Source: Fictibacillus barbaricus (GTDB lineage Bacteria > Bacillota > Bacilli > Bacillales > Fictibacillaceae). Taken from it: a stretch of DNA of 64,000 nt. Shown here in pieces: positions 1 through 9,215 of this stretch. The translations under genes and the position numbers were made by a program. Where the stretch lies: contig NZ_BMCE01000001.1 of the NCBI RefSeq assembly GCF_014635025.1, positions 1,798,001-1,862,000 of the forward strand, written 5' to 3'. Under the pieces are notes generated by a model. The model had not been told where the DNA came from, made no database searches, and saw nothing but the letters and a program-made list of their open reading frames with translations. Position 1 is the stretch's first letter, and each line of letters begins with the position of its first letter.

Positions 1-471
1 GCTGGTGCGCTCTACAAGACTATGACAGACCTGCCACCAGAAACGCTTCAGCATGAACTGACCTTTTTTGGGGCAGCTGTGCTGGGAAGTCTGCTGCCAG
101 ATCTCTGTCACCCAGGGTCTTATATAGGAAAGAAGACTAGCGTTCTTTCAAAAACGATATCCAAAACCTTTGGTCACCGAACCATTACGCATAGCTGGAT
201 CATGATTCTACTTGTGATGATGCTGCCGCAATGGATCGACTGGAGGTATGAAGACAGTTTTAGCATGGGTCTAGTCGTTGGGGTGATCTCACATATTTTG
301 CTTGACGCAGCTACTTCAAGAGGAGTTCAGATTCTTTACCCTCTTCCCATACGATTTCGGTTACCGTTTTATACAAAAACTGGTTCGAAAACAGAGAATA
401 ACATGGCAGCGATCATCAGTTTACTAGCTGCTGTCTTGATGATTAATACCTATATCGTTTCATTATTTTAG
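1..471 (+). CDS. YdjM-type membrane-bound metal-dependent hydrolase (DUF457), 5' truncated by window edge
   Basis: The reading frame is open from base 1, reading AGALYKT before the first internal ATG at 22, so the true start lies outside the window. The visible part has conserved polar patches typical of the YdjM/DUF457 family (LGSLLPDLCHPGSYIGKK near the start, then GHRTITHSW and SHILLDAATSRGVQILYP), interleaved with hydrophobic segments expected to cross the membrane. The Asp and His residues in these patches are the likely metal ligands. In Bacillus these are integral membrane proteins of poorly known function, often annotated as LexA-binding or membrane-bound hydrolases. The ATG at 22 is not a convincing start because it has no Shine-Dalgarno and lies inside the conserved N-terminal region. 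Confidence 0.75.
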   Translation, partial: AGALYKTMTDLPPETLQHELTFFGAAVLGSLLPDLCHPGSYIGKKTSVLSKTISKTFGHRTITHSWIMILLVMMLPQWIDWRYEDSFSMGLVVGVISHILLDAATSRGVQILYPLPIRFRLPFYTKTGSKTENNMAAIISLLAAVLMINTYIVSLF

Positions 472-555
472 ACGGTACAAGCTAAATTTGGGGTTTAAAC
501 TCCTTTCTCAATGGTAATACAACCATTGTATACACAAAAAGAGGAGTGGTTAAGA

Positions 556-1071
556 ATGGCTAAAATTGCAACGGTATTAGCAAACATGTTTGAAGATGTG
601 GAATATACAGAACCGGCAAAAGCGTTTAGAGAGGCAGGCCATGAGGTAACCGTGGTCGGCTCAGAAAAAGGAGCGACTCTCGAAGGAAAACAAAAAGAAG
701 CTCAAGTGACGACGAATGCATCCATATCAGAAGTTTCACCAGAAGACTTTGACGCACTTTTTATTCCAGGCGGATTTTCACCTGATATTTTACGGGGCGA
801 TGACAAGTTCGTTCAATTCACAAGGCATTTTGCAGATGAAGGCAAGCCGGTCGTCGCAATTTGTCACGGCCCGCAGCTGCTGATCTCTGCAGAAGTCTTA
901 CAGGGCAGAAACATTACCGGATACAAATCCATTCATGTTGACTTAAAGAACGCAGGGGCAACGGTAAAAGATGAAGAAGTTGTCGTATGTGGCGGCAACT
1001 TAGTCACAAGCCGTCAGCCAGACGATATTCCAGCATTTATTCGAGAGTCATTGAAAGTTTTAGAACAATAA
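556..1071 (+). CDS. DJ-1/PfpI family protein (YraA-like)
   Basis: A 171-residue single-domain protein of the DJ-1/PfpI superfamily, annotated in relatives as intracellular protease, general stress protein or protein deglycase. The nucleophile elbow AICHGPQLL places the reactive cysteine at residue 103 followed by His104, and PGGFSPDILR is the typical preceding loop. The start is taken at ATG 556 (MAKIATVL) because AAAGAGGAG lies about 10 bases upstream; an in-frame ATG at 511 would add 15 residues that do not resemble the family. It is cytoplasmic and followed by a good terminator, so it is probably monocistronic. Protease and deglycase activities cannot be told apart from sequence. Confidence 0.88.
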   Translation: MAKIATVLANMFEDVEYTEPAKAFREAGHEVTVVGSEKGATLEGKQKEAQVTTNASISEVSPEDFDALFIPGGFSPDILRGDDKFVQFTRHFADEGKPVVAICHGPQLLISAEVLQGRNITGYKSIHVDLKNAGATVKDEEVVVCGGNLVTSRQPDDIPAFIRESLKVLEQ

Positions 1072-1088
1072 AAGAGAATTGAGTAAAT

Positions 1089-1117
1089 CGTCTAGGATTT
1101 ATCCTAGGCGGTTTTTC
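1089..1117 (+). terminator. intrinsic terminator after the pfpI-like gene
   Basis: The arms CGTCTAGGAT and ATCCTAGGCG pair with one G-U wobble around a short AT loop and are followed by GTTTTT. The hairpin lies 18 bases after the stop codon. Confidence 0.85.
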
Positions 1118-1188
1118 TATGAAATGAAACTTATAGCACAAGTGAATCGTACATAGATGTATGAAACTATAAGAATGGATGAAAAGAT

Positions 1189-2010
1189 ATGGAAACGAAA
1201 GAATATTTGTTACGTGAACTAAATGAGATTGAGAAATGGGAAAAGGATCAAAAAGGATTATGGTTCTGGGAACGGATTACGAGGCTTCCATTTAAGCTGC
1301 TTGATAAAGTAACACCAAAATTTATTCAGACAAAGATTGGTACACTGCTCGATGAGATCGGGGGCTATATTCAAAACGGAGGGCAATATCTATCAAATGA
1401 AAAGTCTGTCTTCCAGTTTTTTGAAAAGAAAACAGGACGAACTATTCAAGAGTTATCTGATTTTCAAGAAGTTCCGATCGGGGAAATGAAGAAGGCTTCA
1501 TTGGCACTGACTGAAAAAAGAAAAAGTGCAGCAACTCTCCAAGGAGCAAGTACAGGAATTGGAGGGATTTTTACTCTTGCTATCGATATACCTGCTATCC
1601 TTGCGATTTCACTTAAAACCCTTCAAGAGATCGCAATCATTCATGGATACGATCCGAAAGATAAGCAGGAAAGAGTATATATTTTAAAATGTCTGCAGTT
1701 CTCAACGTCAGATTATGTAGGGAAAGAGGCCATTTTAAACGAGCTTGCTGGGATCAATCATAACGAGCAGAAGTCAAAAGAGGTTATTTCTCAGATTCAA
1801 GGCTGGAGGGAAGTAACATTAACGTTTACCGAATCATTCGGATGGAAGAAACTTTTTCAGATGGTTCCGATAGCTGGTATCCTTTTTGGAGCATTTGCAA
1901 ACCGTTCGATGATCAATGATCTTGCTGAGTCAGGGACGATGCTTTATCAAAAAAGAAGGATTGTTGAGAGACTAGAGACAGAACAAACGAAGCAGAATAA
2001 ACTGATATGA
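1189..2010 (+). CDS. EcsC family protein
   Basis: A 273-residue protein with the EcsC-family core: a long charged N-terminal part, then the glycine-rich stretch ATLQGASTGIGGIFTLAID followed by LKTLQEIAIIHGYDPKDKQERVYILK (about residues 118-165), which is the family signature. EcsC was named from the B. subtilis ecsABC locus, but this gene stands alone, without ecsA or ecsB. A second hydrophobic stretch near 225-235 (MVPIAGILFGAFA) may associate with the membrane. No enzymatic role is established. The ATG at 1189 has only a weak purine-rich site upstream. Flanking terminators on both sides indicate a single-gene unit. Confidence 0.8.
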   Translation: METKEYLLRELNEIEKWEKDQKGLWFWERITRLPFKLLDKVTPKFIQTKIGTLLDEIGGYIQNGGQYLSNEKSVFQFFEKKTGRTIQELSDFQEVPIGEMKKASLALTEKRKSAATLQGASTGIGGIFTLAIDIPAILAISLKTLQEIAIIHGYDPKDKQERVYILKCLQFSTSDYVGKEAILNELAGINHNEQKSKEVISQIQGWREVTLTFTESFGWKKLFQMVPIAGILFGAFANRSMINDLAESGTMLYQKRRIVERLETEQTKQNKLI

Positions 2011-2013
2011 TGT

Positions 2014-2039
2014 CGTCTAGGCTACTAGACGATTTTTTT
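2014..2039 (+). terminator. intrinsic terminator after the EcsC-family gene
   Basis: Perfect arms CGTCTAG and CTAGACG with a 4-base loop, followed by a run of seven T after one A. It starts three bases after the stop codon. Confidence 0.88.
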
Positions 2040-2451
2040 ATGTACATAAGAACCGAGTAACCTTTCAAATATATACTCCGTGGTTTCAAGTTATTAGATA
2101 GGATGAGATTTAGAATGAATTAAGATGAACAGTAACATAAGAACGGAAAAATTAGAGCGGGTAGGTATACGTCAAATCAAAGCCTTAACCCTTGCATGAA
2201 GTGAATTAAAGTCTTGGTTTATGTGTGTTCCTAGGGTTTTGTGGACGTGTTTCTTACTTTTTCACCAAATATAAATCGTTTATAATTTCAGAGAATGGTA
2301 GATATTTTAATGTGTAAAACATTATAATGGAATATAGAATGTATATCATTGATATAGAAAAGGTGTGTTCCTCGGGAGCGCCTTGCTTTTTTGACACCTA
2401 AGCAAAAGTGTCTACTCGTTTTTGCAAATATAGGGAATAAGGAAGGTTATC
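2040..2451. other. 412-base intergenic region upstream of mqo
   Basis: No convincing gene is seen. Two TATAAT-like boxes lie near 2280 and 2325 without clear -35 partners. Two GTGTGTTCCT..GGG stretches (about 2223 and 2363) resemble each other, and the second sits in a possible hairpin with arms AGGTGT and ACACCT. This is probably the mqo promoter and untranslated leader, but no known riboswitch is recognised. Confidence 0.4.
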
Positions 2452-3951
2452 ATGAGCAACAAAGAGAAAAAAACAGATGTTATTTTGATTGGTGCCGGAG
2501 TTATGAGCGCGACTCTGGGATCATTGTTGAAAGCGCTAGCACCGGAATGGGAAATTAAAGTGTTTGAGAAACTCGCAAACGCAGGAGAAGAAAGCTCTAA
2601 CGAATGGAATAATGCGGGTACGGGGCATGCTGCGCTATGCGAGCTAAACTATACTAGTGAAAAACCAGACGGATCTATCGATATAAGCAAAGCTATAAAA
2701 ATTAATGAACAGTTTCAACTTTCAATGCAGTTTTGGTCTTATCTGGTAAACAGCAATCTGATTCGTAATCCGCAAGACTTTATCATGCCAATACCCCATA
2801 TGAGTTTGGTACAAGGGGAGGAAAATGTGGTCTTTTTGAAAAATCGTTTTAAAGCGCTTTCAAAAAATCCCCTGTTTCAGGGGATGGAATTTTCCGACGA
2901 CCCTGAGAAACTGATAGAATGGCTTCCGCTTATCATGGAAGGACGTACATTAAATGAACCAATTGCGGCAACAAAAATCGATTCGGGAACGGATGTCAAC
3001 TTTGGTGCATTAACCCGCATGTTGTTTGACCACTTAAAGAATGAGAACGTCGAGATCAACTACAAGCATAGTGTTAAGGATATTAAACGTACCAGCGACG
3101 GCTTGTGGGAAGTGAAAGTGCATGATATCAATAGCGGTAAAATCGAATGCCATACTGCAAAATTCGTCTTTATCGGGGCTGGGGGAGCAAGCTTGCCTAT
3201 TCTGCAAAAAACCGGTATTCCTGAGTCAAAACACATTGGAGGATTTCCGGTAAGCGGACTATTTTTGGTATGTAACAATCCAGAAGTTATTGAGCAGCAT
3301 CATGCAAAAGTATACGGTAAGGCTAAGGTTGGTGCTCCTCCAATGTCTGTTCCGCATCTTGACACACGATATATCGACAACAAAAAATCTTTGCTGTTTG
3401 GACCGTTTGCCGGCTTCTCACCAAAGTTTTTAAAAACGGGTTCAAACCTTGATTTGATAGGTTCTGTAAAACCAAATAATGTCATGACAATGCTGGCAGC
3501 AGGCGCAAAAGAGATGGCATTGACAAAATACCTGATCCAGCAAGTACTGTTATCGAATGAAAAGCGTATAGAAGAGTTACGTGAGTTTATTCCGAACGCA
3601 AAGAGTGAAGATTGGGATATAGTGGTAGCAGGCCAACGTGTACAAGTTATTAAAGATACGGATGCAGGAAAAGGAACACTTCAATTTGGTACGGAAGTGG
3701 TCAGTGCCGCTGATGGTTCGATAGCTGCATTGCTCGGTGCGTCTCCCGGTGCTTCTACTGCCGTTCACGTTATGCTTGAGGTACTAGAAAAATGCTTCCC
3801 ACAGCATATGTTTGAGTGGGAACCAAAAATAAAAGAAATGATTCCTTCTTTTGGTGTCTCATTAGAGGCAAACCCTGAGCTTTTCCTAGAAATCCATTCT
3901 TCAACAGCAAAGACGCTTGGGCTTAGCACTAAAGAACTGTCCTATAGTTAA
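2452..3951 (+). CDS. mqo: malate:quinone oxidoreductase
   Basis: A 499-residue FAD-dependent dehydrogenase that oxidises malate to oxaloacetate and passes electrons to quinone at the inner face of the membrane. The N-terminal dinucleotide fold [18 protein letters not shown] (about residues 9-26), the [17 protein letters not shown] block near residue 50, and the C-terminal [20 protein letters not shown] are characteristic of Mqo. Length matches the usual ~490-500. The ATG follows GGAAGGTTATC. It stands alone and meets the cyclase gene tail to tail with an 11-base gap. It does not look truncated. Confidence 0.95.
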   Translation: MSNKEKKTDVILIGAGVMSATLGSLLKALAPEWEIKVFEKLANAGEESSNEWNNAGTGHAALCELNYTSEKPDGSIDISKAIKINEQFQLSMQFWSYLVNSNLIRNPQDFIMPIPHMSLVQGEENVVFLKNRFKALSKNPLFQGMEFSDDPEKLIEWLPLIMEGRTLNEPIAATKIDSGTDVNFGALTRMLFDHLKNENVEINYKHSVKDIKRTSDGLWEVKVHDINSGKIECHTAKFVFIGAGGASLPILQKTGIPESKHIGGFPVSGLFLVCNNPEVIEQHHAKVYGKAKVGAPPMSVPHLDTRYIDNKKSLLFGPFAGFSPKFLKTGSNLDLIGSVKPNNVMTMLAAGAKEMALTKYLIQQVLLSNEKRIEELREFIPNAKSEDWDIVVAGQRVQVIKDTDAGKGTLQFGTEVVSAADGSIAALLGASPGASTAVHVMLEVLEKCFPQHMFEWEPKIKEMIPSFGVSLEANPELFLEIHSSTAKTLGLSTKELSYS

Positions 3952-3958
3952 TTCAGAG

Positions 3959-3978
3959 ATTCTTAAAAGAATTTTTTA
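3959..3978 (+). terminator. possible AT-rich terminator between mqo and the cyclase gene
   Basis: ATTCTT and AAGAAT are separated by two bases and followed by TTTTTTATA. The stem is short and AT-rich and overlaps the last codons of the convergent cyclase gene, so the call is tentative. Confidence 0.4.
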
Positions 3979-5801
3979 TAGTAGTTTGCTAATCCTAATA
4001 ACGGCCAAATATAATCATAGCTATGATAACGAATATAAAATGATCCAGGCAGACCGGCTCCCGTTGGGTAGTCGGTTTTTTTGTTGTTCATAAGCCATTC
4101 AGCTGCTCGTTCCATTTGAGGTGTTGGTTTATCAGAAATTACAGTAAGTGCATTTAATGCCCATGCTGTTTGAGAAGGAGTACTTTTCGTTAATCCTACA
4201 AATCGTTTCTTTTTGTCACTTTCACACGATTCTCCCCAGCCACCATCTTCATTTTGCACTTCCAATAACCACTGTTTGGCTTTTCGTATTCTTTTATTCT
4301 GTGGACCAGCATTACATGCCATCAATCCTGTAACAGCAGCCCATGTCCCGTATATATAACAAACGCCCCAGCGGCCATACCATGAACCATTTTGCTCTTG
4401 ATTTGCCCATAGCCAATTTACGGCTTTTTTTATAGACGGATGATCCTGTTTTAAGCCATGGAATTTGGCTAAAAACTCTAATGTTCTTCCTGTTATGTCA
4501 GGAGTTGAGGGATCAATCAATGCATCTTTTGCGTGGTTAATAGGCAGACTGCCAATCAAGTATCGGTTGGTATTCTTCTCAAAAGCTGCCCAACCGCCAT
4601 CATCATTTTGCATGGACAATAACCAGTTAAGACCACGATCATAGCTAGTTTGATAACGCGAATTAGTTATATAAAAATGCGCTATCGGTCGAAGTGCAGC
4701 CTGCGTATCATCAATGTCTGGATGCTGTGTGTTGCCAATGGAGAACCCCCAGCCTCCTGGAGCAATATCTGGATTATGGACAGACCAATCCCCGTATTTC
4801 GTATGTTGCTGTGTTAATAGAAACTGAGCTCCTTTTATTATGGAAGGATTATTGATTGGAACTCCTGCTTCCAGCAACGTATATAAAATAAGAGATGTGT
4901 CCCAGATAGTGGATGGAGAATTTTGCAAATGCAATGTTTCATCCACCTCACAAAACATGTTTAATAAGCCGCTTAACGCATTTTGGATAATGGTTGAATG
5001 ACGATCATAGCCCGATGTAAGCAGTCCGTAAATCATAAAGATCGTTGTTAAGCTATAGCTTAAAAGGGTACCATCGGGCTCAATGTGATTTTGAATATAT
5101 GACAATATGTTTTCTTTCTTTGTTTGAAGGTAAGAATCTCTGACGTTTAACATAGAAAACAAGTTGAACCATTCCTCCAAATGAGAACCTTCATCCTCAT
5201 TCAGATAGAGATCTGAGAGGTCTGGCGTATATCTGGATGTCAGCTTCTTTTTTTCATCAACCATTAAAAGAACAGGTGCAAAATGTGCTCTTGCATAGCT
5301 GCTGATATCGTACTTATTAATGGGAGAGGTTAGCGGCAAGGAAAAAAGGATAGCGGGATCGATAGGAATATCCTGCCACTCATACAGTCCGTTCATTGCA
5401 AGAAATACTTTAGTAAGAAGGTTAGCTTTCTTTAAACCGCCGTTTTGGATAATAAATAGCTTAGCGGACTTAAGCCTGTCATCATTTGGTTTATAGTGTT
5501 GGGAATATAGAAGAGCCGTATAGGCTTGTATGGCTGCAGAAAGGTTAGCGGGTTCCTCGTCTGGATAGACACGCCATAATCCGTCCTCTGATTGCCGAGA
5601 AAGAATTCTGTCAGTGATCCGTTTAATTAATTTCTCATTTCTATATTCAATTGTTCTGAACATGATAAGCATGCACGCATCGGTGAGTACAGAGTTTTCA
5701 AAGCAAAAACGCCAAGTCCCGTCAGGTTTTTGCAGGGTGAGCAGTTCATTGCAACGTCTATAAATTTCTTTTTCCAATCTCCGCATGTCCATATTGATCA
5801 C
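3963..5801 (-). CDS. sqhC: sporulenol synthase / squalene-hopene cyclase family
   Basis: A 612-residue class II terpene cyclase. The protonating DXDD motif is DIDD at residues 362-365. Several QW repeats are visible (for example QNDDGGWAAFEKN, QEQNGSWYGRWG, QNEDGGWGESC), and the block following QEQNGSWYGRWGVCYIYGTW is nearly identical to what I recall of B. subtilis SqhC, which makes sporulenol from tetraprenyl-beta-curcumene in spores. Length is close to the ~610-630 of that subgroup. Substrate choice (C35 curcumene versus squalene) is an inference from similarity. The GTG at 5801 or the ATG at 5792 could be the start; neither has a strong Shine-Dalgarno. No isoprenoid genes are adjacent. 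Confidence 0.9.
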   Translation of the reverse strand: MINMDMRRLEKEIYRRCNELLTLQKPDGTWRFCFENSVLTDACMLIMFRTIEYRNEKLIKRITDRILSRQSEDGLWRVYPDEEPANLSAAIQAYTALLYSQHYKPNDDRLKSAKLFIIQNGGLKKANLLTKVFLAMNGLYEWQDIPIDPAILFSLPLTSPINKYDISSYARAHFAPVLLMVDEKKKLTSRYTPDLSDLYLNEDEGSHLEEWFNLFSMLNVRDSYLQTKKENILSYIQNHIEPDGTLLSYSLTTIFMIYGLLTSGYDRHSTIIQNALSGLLNMFCEVDETLHLQNSPSTIWDTSLILYTLLEAGVPINNPSIIKGAQFLLTQQHTKYGDWSVHNPDIAPGGWGFSIGNTQHPDIDDTQAALRPIAHFYITNSRYQTSYDRGLNWLLSMQNDDGGWAAFEKNTNRYLIGSLPINHAKDALIDPSTPDITGRTLEFLAKFHGLKQDHPSIKKAVNWLWANQEQNGSWYGRWGVCYIYGTWAAVTGLMACNAGPQNKRIRKAKQWLLEVQNEDGGWGESCESDKKKRFVGLTKSTPSQTAWALNALTVISDKPTPQMERAAEWLMNNKKTDYPTGAGLPGSFYIRYHSYDYIWPLLGLANYYKKFF

Positions 5802-5941
5802 CGCTCTTTATTCATAGTGATTACAGTGTATGAGGAGAAATGGTTATCCTATGATCAAAGAAGGTGAATCACTGTTAATTTTATTAAATTCAGGTTAGAA
5901 TCTCTGTAACAGTGTTGTTTTTGTCATAGGAGGAATGTATT

Positions 5942-6469
5942 TTGAACAAGAAAGAATTAGCCACATTCGCAGGCGGCTGTTTTTGGTGCATGGTTAAACC
6001 GTTTGATGAACTGCCTGGCATCCATGGGATCATATCAGGATATACGGGTGGAGACGTAGAGAATCCAACTTATGAACAGATCAAAACGGGTGAAACAGGA
6101 CATCGTGAAGCGGTTCAGATTACGTATGACCCAGAAGTATTTCCATATCAAAAGTTATTAGATTTGTATTGGCCGCAAATTGACCCCACAGATGATGGGG
6201 GACAGTTTATTGACCGCGGCAGTCAATACCGCACAGCAATCTTTTATCATACGTATGAACAAAAAGAGTTAGCAGAGAATTCACGCAAAGAGCTAGAAGA
6301 GAACGGGCGTTTTAGCAAGCCGATCGTGACAGAAATTTTACCGGCAAGTGATTTTTACCTGGCTGAAGAATATCACCAGGATTTCTATAAAAAGAATCCA
6401 GAAGCTTATAAAGAAGAACGTAAAACTTCTGGAAGAGATACGTTTATTAATGAAAACTGGAAAAATTGA
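5942..6469 (+). CDS. msrA: peptide-methionine (S)-S-oxide reductase
   Basis: A 175-residue MsrA that reduces methionine-S-sulfoxide in free or protein-bound form. The catalytic GCFWC motif puts the nucleophilic cysteine at residue 13 and a second at 16; [14 protein letters not shown] and [13 protein letters not shown] are further family signatures. It starts at TTG 5942, eight bases after AGGAGG; a nearby ATG is out of frame. There is no fused MsrB domain and no msrB next door. It lies divergent from the cyclase gene with about 140 bases between them and is followed by two terminators. Thioredoxin is the usual reductant. Confidence 0.95.
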   Translation: MNKKELATFAGGCFWCMVKPFDELPGIHGIISGYTGGDVENPTYEQIKTGETGHREAVQITYDPEVFPYQKLLDLYWPQIDPTDDGGQFIDRGSQYRTAIFYHTYEQKELAENSRKELEENGRFSKPIVTEILPASDFYLAEEYHQDFYKKNPEAYKEERKTSGRDTFINENWKN

Positions 6470-6504
6470 TAGTGATTTACGATAATAATATTATGTAAAC
6501 TTAA

Positions 6505-6531
6505 AAAAGAGACTTTGTTAAAGTCTCTTTT
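6505..6531 (+). terminator. intrinsic terminator after msrA
   Basis: Perfect arms AAAAGAGACTTT and AAAGTCTCTTTT around GTT. The A- and T-rich flanks would let it work in both directions. Confidence 0.88.
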
Positions 6532-6570
6532 GGTTTGCTCCTAATATTTTACGTCTGCCACTTTTTCTAC

Positions 6571-6595
6571 AGGCTTCCTATAAGCCTCTTTTTTA
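6571..6595 (+). terminator. second terminator-like hairpin downstream of msrA
   Basis: AGGCTT and AAGCCT around CCTAT, followed by CTTTTTTATTT. It forms a tandem pair with the hairpin about 40 bases upstream. Confidence 0.65.
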
Positions 6596-6651
6596 TTTCA
6601 GTAGAGTTCTAGTTTAGAATGTGGTAAATTATTCAAGAAAAAAGTGAATAA

Positions 6652-6831
6652 CTAAAGTTTTTTATTTTTGTACTGATTTAATATATGTACCATGCCTTCT
6701 TCGATGAGTTCATTTGCTGGTTTATCAAGCTTTTTAGCTAAGAACTTTATCTCTTCGTACAGTGACTTACTGAGTGTAGTATTCACATTTTTTCGGTCAT
6801 GATTCTTCTTTCGTATTTCACTCGTATACAT
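6652..6831 (-). CDS. small ribbon-helix-helix protein
   Basis: A 59-residue protein beginning MYTSEIRKKNHDRKNVNTTL. The segment NVNTTLSKSLYEEIKFLAKKL followed by PANELIEEGMVHILNQY has the pattern of an Arc/MetJ-type fold: a short beta strand, helix A, then helix B. An excellent GGTGGAGG lies seven bases before the ATG on the minus strand. It diverges from the LysE-family exporter, with only 36 bases between the two start codons. Such proteins usually bind DNA as dimers; it could control itself and the exporter, which is inferred from position only. Confidence 0.75.
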   Translation of the reverse strand: MYTSEIRKKNHDRKNVNTTLSKSLYEEIKFLAKKLDKPANELIEEGMVHILNQYKNKKL

Positions 6832-6867
6832 GGTAGTACCTCCACCTTATAAGGAGTTGATTTTGAG

Positions 6868-7482
6868 TTGGATAACGCGTTATTTCATGGAATCGTTCTA
6901 GCGTTTGGTCTTATTTTGCCGTTAGGAGTACAAAACATCTTTATCTTTAACCAGGGGGCACAGCAGCCAGCATTCTGGCGAAGTCTCCCGGCGGTATTTA
7001 CGGCTGGTTTGTGTGACACTCTTCTTATTGTATTAGCTGTCACAGGAGTATCTGCCATTATTACAGCATTTGGCACACTGAAACTTTTGATAATGATCAT
7101 TGGTATTCTATTTTTATTGTATATGGGATGGTCGATCTGGTCTAGCAATTCCCACAAGGAAACATCGCAAGGTGCCATGCCGCCTAGACAACAGGTCATA
7201 TTTGCTGCAACTGTCTCTCTTTTAAACCCGCATGCTATTTTGGATACAATAGGAGTCATCGGTACTAGTTCTATTGCCTATACAGGAACAGAAAAGCTGA
7301 TGTTCACACTTTCTTGCATCTTTGTATCATGGATCTGGTTTATTGGTCTTGCCTTAGCAGGGAGAACAATTGGAAAAATAGATACCACTGGAACCATCTT
7401 AAGTCTTATTAATAAAGTATCAGCTATCCTGATCTGGTCCATTGCAATCTATTTAGCATTTGCCGCTTTTGGTGAAATTTAG
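6868..7482 (+). CDS. LysE/ArgO family amino-acid exporter
   Basis: A 204-residue inner-membrane translocator of the LysE/RhtB superfamily, with about six predicted membrane segments. The opening HGIVLAFGLILPLGVQNIFIFNQGA is diagnostic: the GxxxPxGxQN pattern is shared with LysE and ArgO (basic amino-acid export). SLLNPHAILDTIGVIG near residue 118 is the second conserved block. It starts with TTG at 6868 after AAGGAG. The exported substrate, possibly lysine or arginine, cannot be fixed. The intergenic space to the divergent ribbon-helix-helix gene is too short to hold two separate promoters, so its promoter probably overlaps that coding sequence. Confidence 0.88.
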   Translation: MDNALFHGIVLAFGLILPLGVQNIFIFNQGAQQPAFWRSLPAVFTAGLCDTLLIVLAVTGVSAIITAFGTLKLLIMIIGILFLLYMGWSIWSSNSHKETSQGAMPPRQQVIFAATVSLLNPHAILDTIGVIGTSSIAYTGTEKLMFTLSCIFVSWIWFIGLALAGRTIGKIDTTGTILSLINKVSAILIWSIAIYLAFAAFGEI

Positions 7483-7637
7483 TTCTTTATGCATCCTCCT
7501 AAACACATAGCTGTAACTTTATGCTTATATTTAAAAGTAAATTTAAATTGTAAAATCCTTCCTTTGACACTAGGTTAATTTACTGAATTTTGAAATAATT
7601 TAATTCAGTAGTGGACTAAAATCACTGGGAGGTACAT

Positions 7638-9002
7638 ATGAACAGAAAATTTGTAACAAGTCTAAGTCTTGCAATGGCATTAAGTCTTGGCAGTATCGGC
7701 TCATTTGTTTTGGCTCATGATGAATTGGGATCAGATATCATCGAAAAGGGTACAGGACCTGGATATGAAGCAATCGAATCTACCATTGAGGGGTCTGAGA
7801 GTTTTAATTGGAAAGAGGTAGCGGCTGTACAAATTAAAGAAAAAAACGGCAAGCAGAATAGCACAGCAGATGTTTATGTACATAAAGGTTTTGCCTACAC
7901 AGGAACACATACGAAGAGCGGCGGTGAAGGAGGCGTACGTGTCTGGGATCTAAAAGACCCGTCTAATCCTAAAGAAGTTGCAGCGTTTGCCGATGATATC
8001 CGAGGAACATGGCAGGAAAAAGTAATCGTAAAGCGTGTAAATACAGAACATTTTAAAGGGGACCTTGCTGTTGTAAGTGTACAGCAACTTAACCGTAATG
8101 CAGAAGGATCAGTAGGCGGGTTCTTATTATATGATGTAACGAATCCATATCAGCCGAAAAAGCTTGGATTCTGGGAGCTTGATAAGCGAGTTACAGGTAC
8201 GCATGAGCTGTATTTAACGGTACAGGGTGGTAGACCGCTAGTTCTGACGGCAAATCCGTACGCAGATTATTACACACATGGAGAAGAAAAGGACTTCCAG
8301 ATTGTTGATGTCAGCAATCCATCTTCACCTCAAACGATCTATCAATTCGATCCGCGTATCTTGCCTGAAGTACCGGAGGATTTTGACGGATATAATTGGA
8401 AAGACTCAAACGGCAAAAACCGTGCTGTATTCAACCACAGTACAATGGCTGACGTAAATGGAACTACGGCTTATCTCTCTTTCTGGGACCTCGGTACAAT
8501 TGTATTAGATATGAACAATCCAGAGAACCCGACTTATTTAGGGAGAACAACATTCAACGCTAATCAACAAGGATCAGCTCACTCGGCAGCACTTGCAAAG
8601 GGTGGAAACGTACTGATCGAAACGCGTGAAGTTTATAATCCTACAAAACCTGGCTATGAACATTCATACGGCTATACACGAATTTTTGATATTAAAGATA
8701 AGACAAATCCTAAACTATTAAGCGAGTTCAAAACAGAGCTTGTCGATGATGTTCAATATGGTGTGACATTTGCAAATACAGTCCATGATCCCAAAGTACA
8801 AGGCAATACGCTATACCTTTCACACTATGGTGGAGGTGTGCGCTCAGTAGATATTTCCGACCCTAGTAAACCGGTTGAAATCGGTAAATATATTCCTGAA
8901 AAATCAAATATTTGGGGTGTAGATGTAGCTGGTGACTATGTATATGCTTCCGATATGGGAACAGGGTTAAAAGTTCTTCAAATGACGGTTGGAGAAGAAT
9001 AG
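7638..9002 (+). CDS. secreted LVIVD-repeat (beta-propeller-like) protein
   Basis: A 454-residue protein with a Sec signal peptide (MNRKFVTSLSLAMALSLGS, hydrophobic core, likely cleavage after FVLA). The mature part has repeated units of the form VRVWDLKDPSNPKEVAAF, FLLYDVTNPYQPKKLGFW, FQIVDVSNPSSPQTIYQF, TRIFDIKDKTNPKLLSEF and VRSVDISDPSKPVEIGKY. These are LVIVD repeats, thought to form a beta-propeller on the cell surface or outside the cell. No catalytic motif is recognised and there is no C-terminal anchor. GGGAGG sits seven bases before the ATG. It is a single gene with its own terminator and its function is unknown. Confidence 0.82.
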   Translation: MNRKFVTSLSLAMALSLGSIGSFVLAHDELGSDIIEKGTGPGYEAIESTIEGSESFNWKEVAAVQIKEKNGKQNSTADVYVHKGFAYTGTHTKSGGEGGVRVWDLKDPSNPKEVAAFADDIRGTWQEKVIVKRVNTEHFKGDLAVVSVQQLNRNAEGSVGGFLLYDVTNPYQPKKLGFWELDKRVTGTHELYLTVQGGRPLVLTANPYADYYTHGEEKDFQIVDVSNPSSPQTIYQFDPRILPEVPEDFDGYNWKDSNGKNRAVFNHSTMADVNGTTAYLSFWDLGTIVLDMNNPENPTYLGRTTFNANQQGSAHSAALAKGGNVLIETREVYNPTKPGYEHSYGYTRIFDIKDKTNPKLLSEFKTELVDDVQYGVTFANTVHDPKVQGNTLYLSHYGGGVRSVDISDPSKPVEIGKYIPEKSNIWGVDVAGDYVYASDMGTGLKVLQMTVGEE

Positions 9003-9024
9003 GAATTAAAGGACAACTAGCAGG

Positions 9025-9053
9025 AAACCCAATTCAGATGAATTGGGTTTTTT
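9025..9053 (+). terminator. intrinsic terminator after the LVIVD-repeat gene
   Basis: AAACCCAATTC and GAATTGGGTTT pair perfectly around a 4-base loop, followed by TTTC. Confidence 0.88.
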
Positions 9054-9215
9054 CAATATAAATATTAAGCAAAAACTTGGACACTGTTAATATAAGCGTT
9101 TGTCCTGTGACAAACCGAGAAATGATTTAATCAATAGGAGGATGACTTCACTTCAACATGTAACTAAACATGCTACAATAAAAGATATCATAAAAAGAGT
9201 GAAGGGTGCTTTCCT

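Noticed and set aside
9100-9125. Hairpin GTTTGTC/GACAAAC as a terminator
   Set aside because: It has no T-run and lies in the upstream region of the peptidase gene; no function can be supported.
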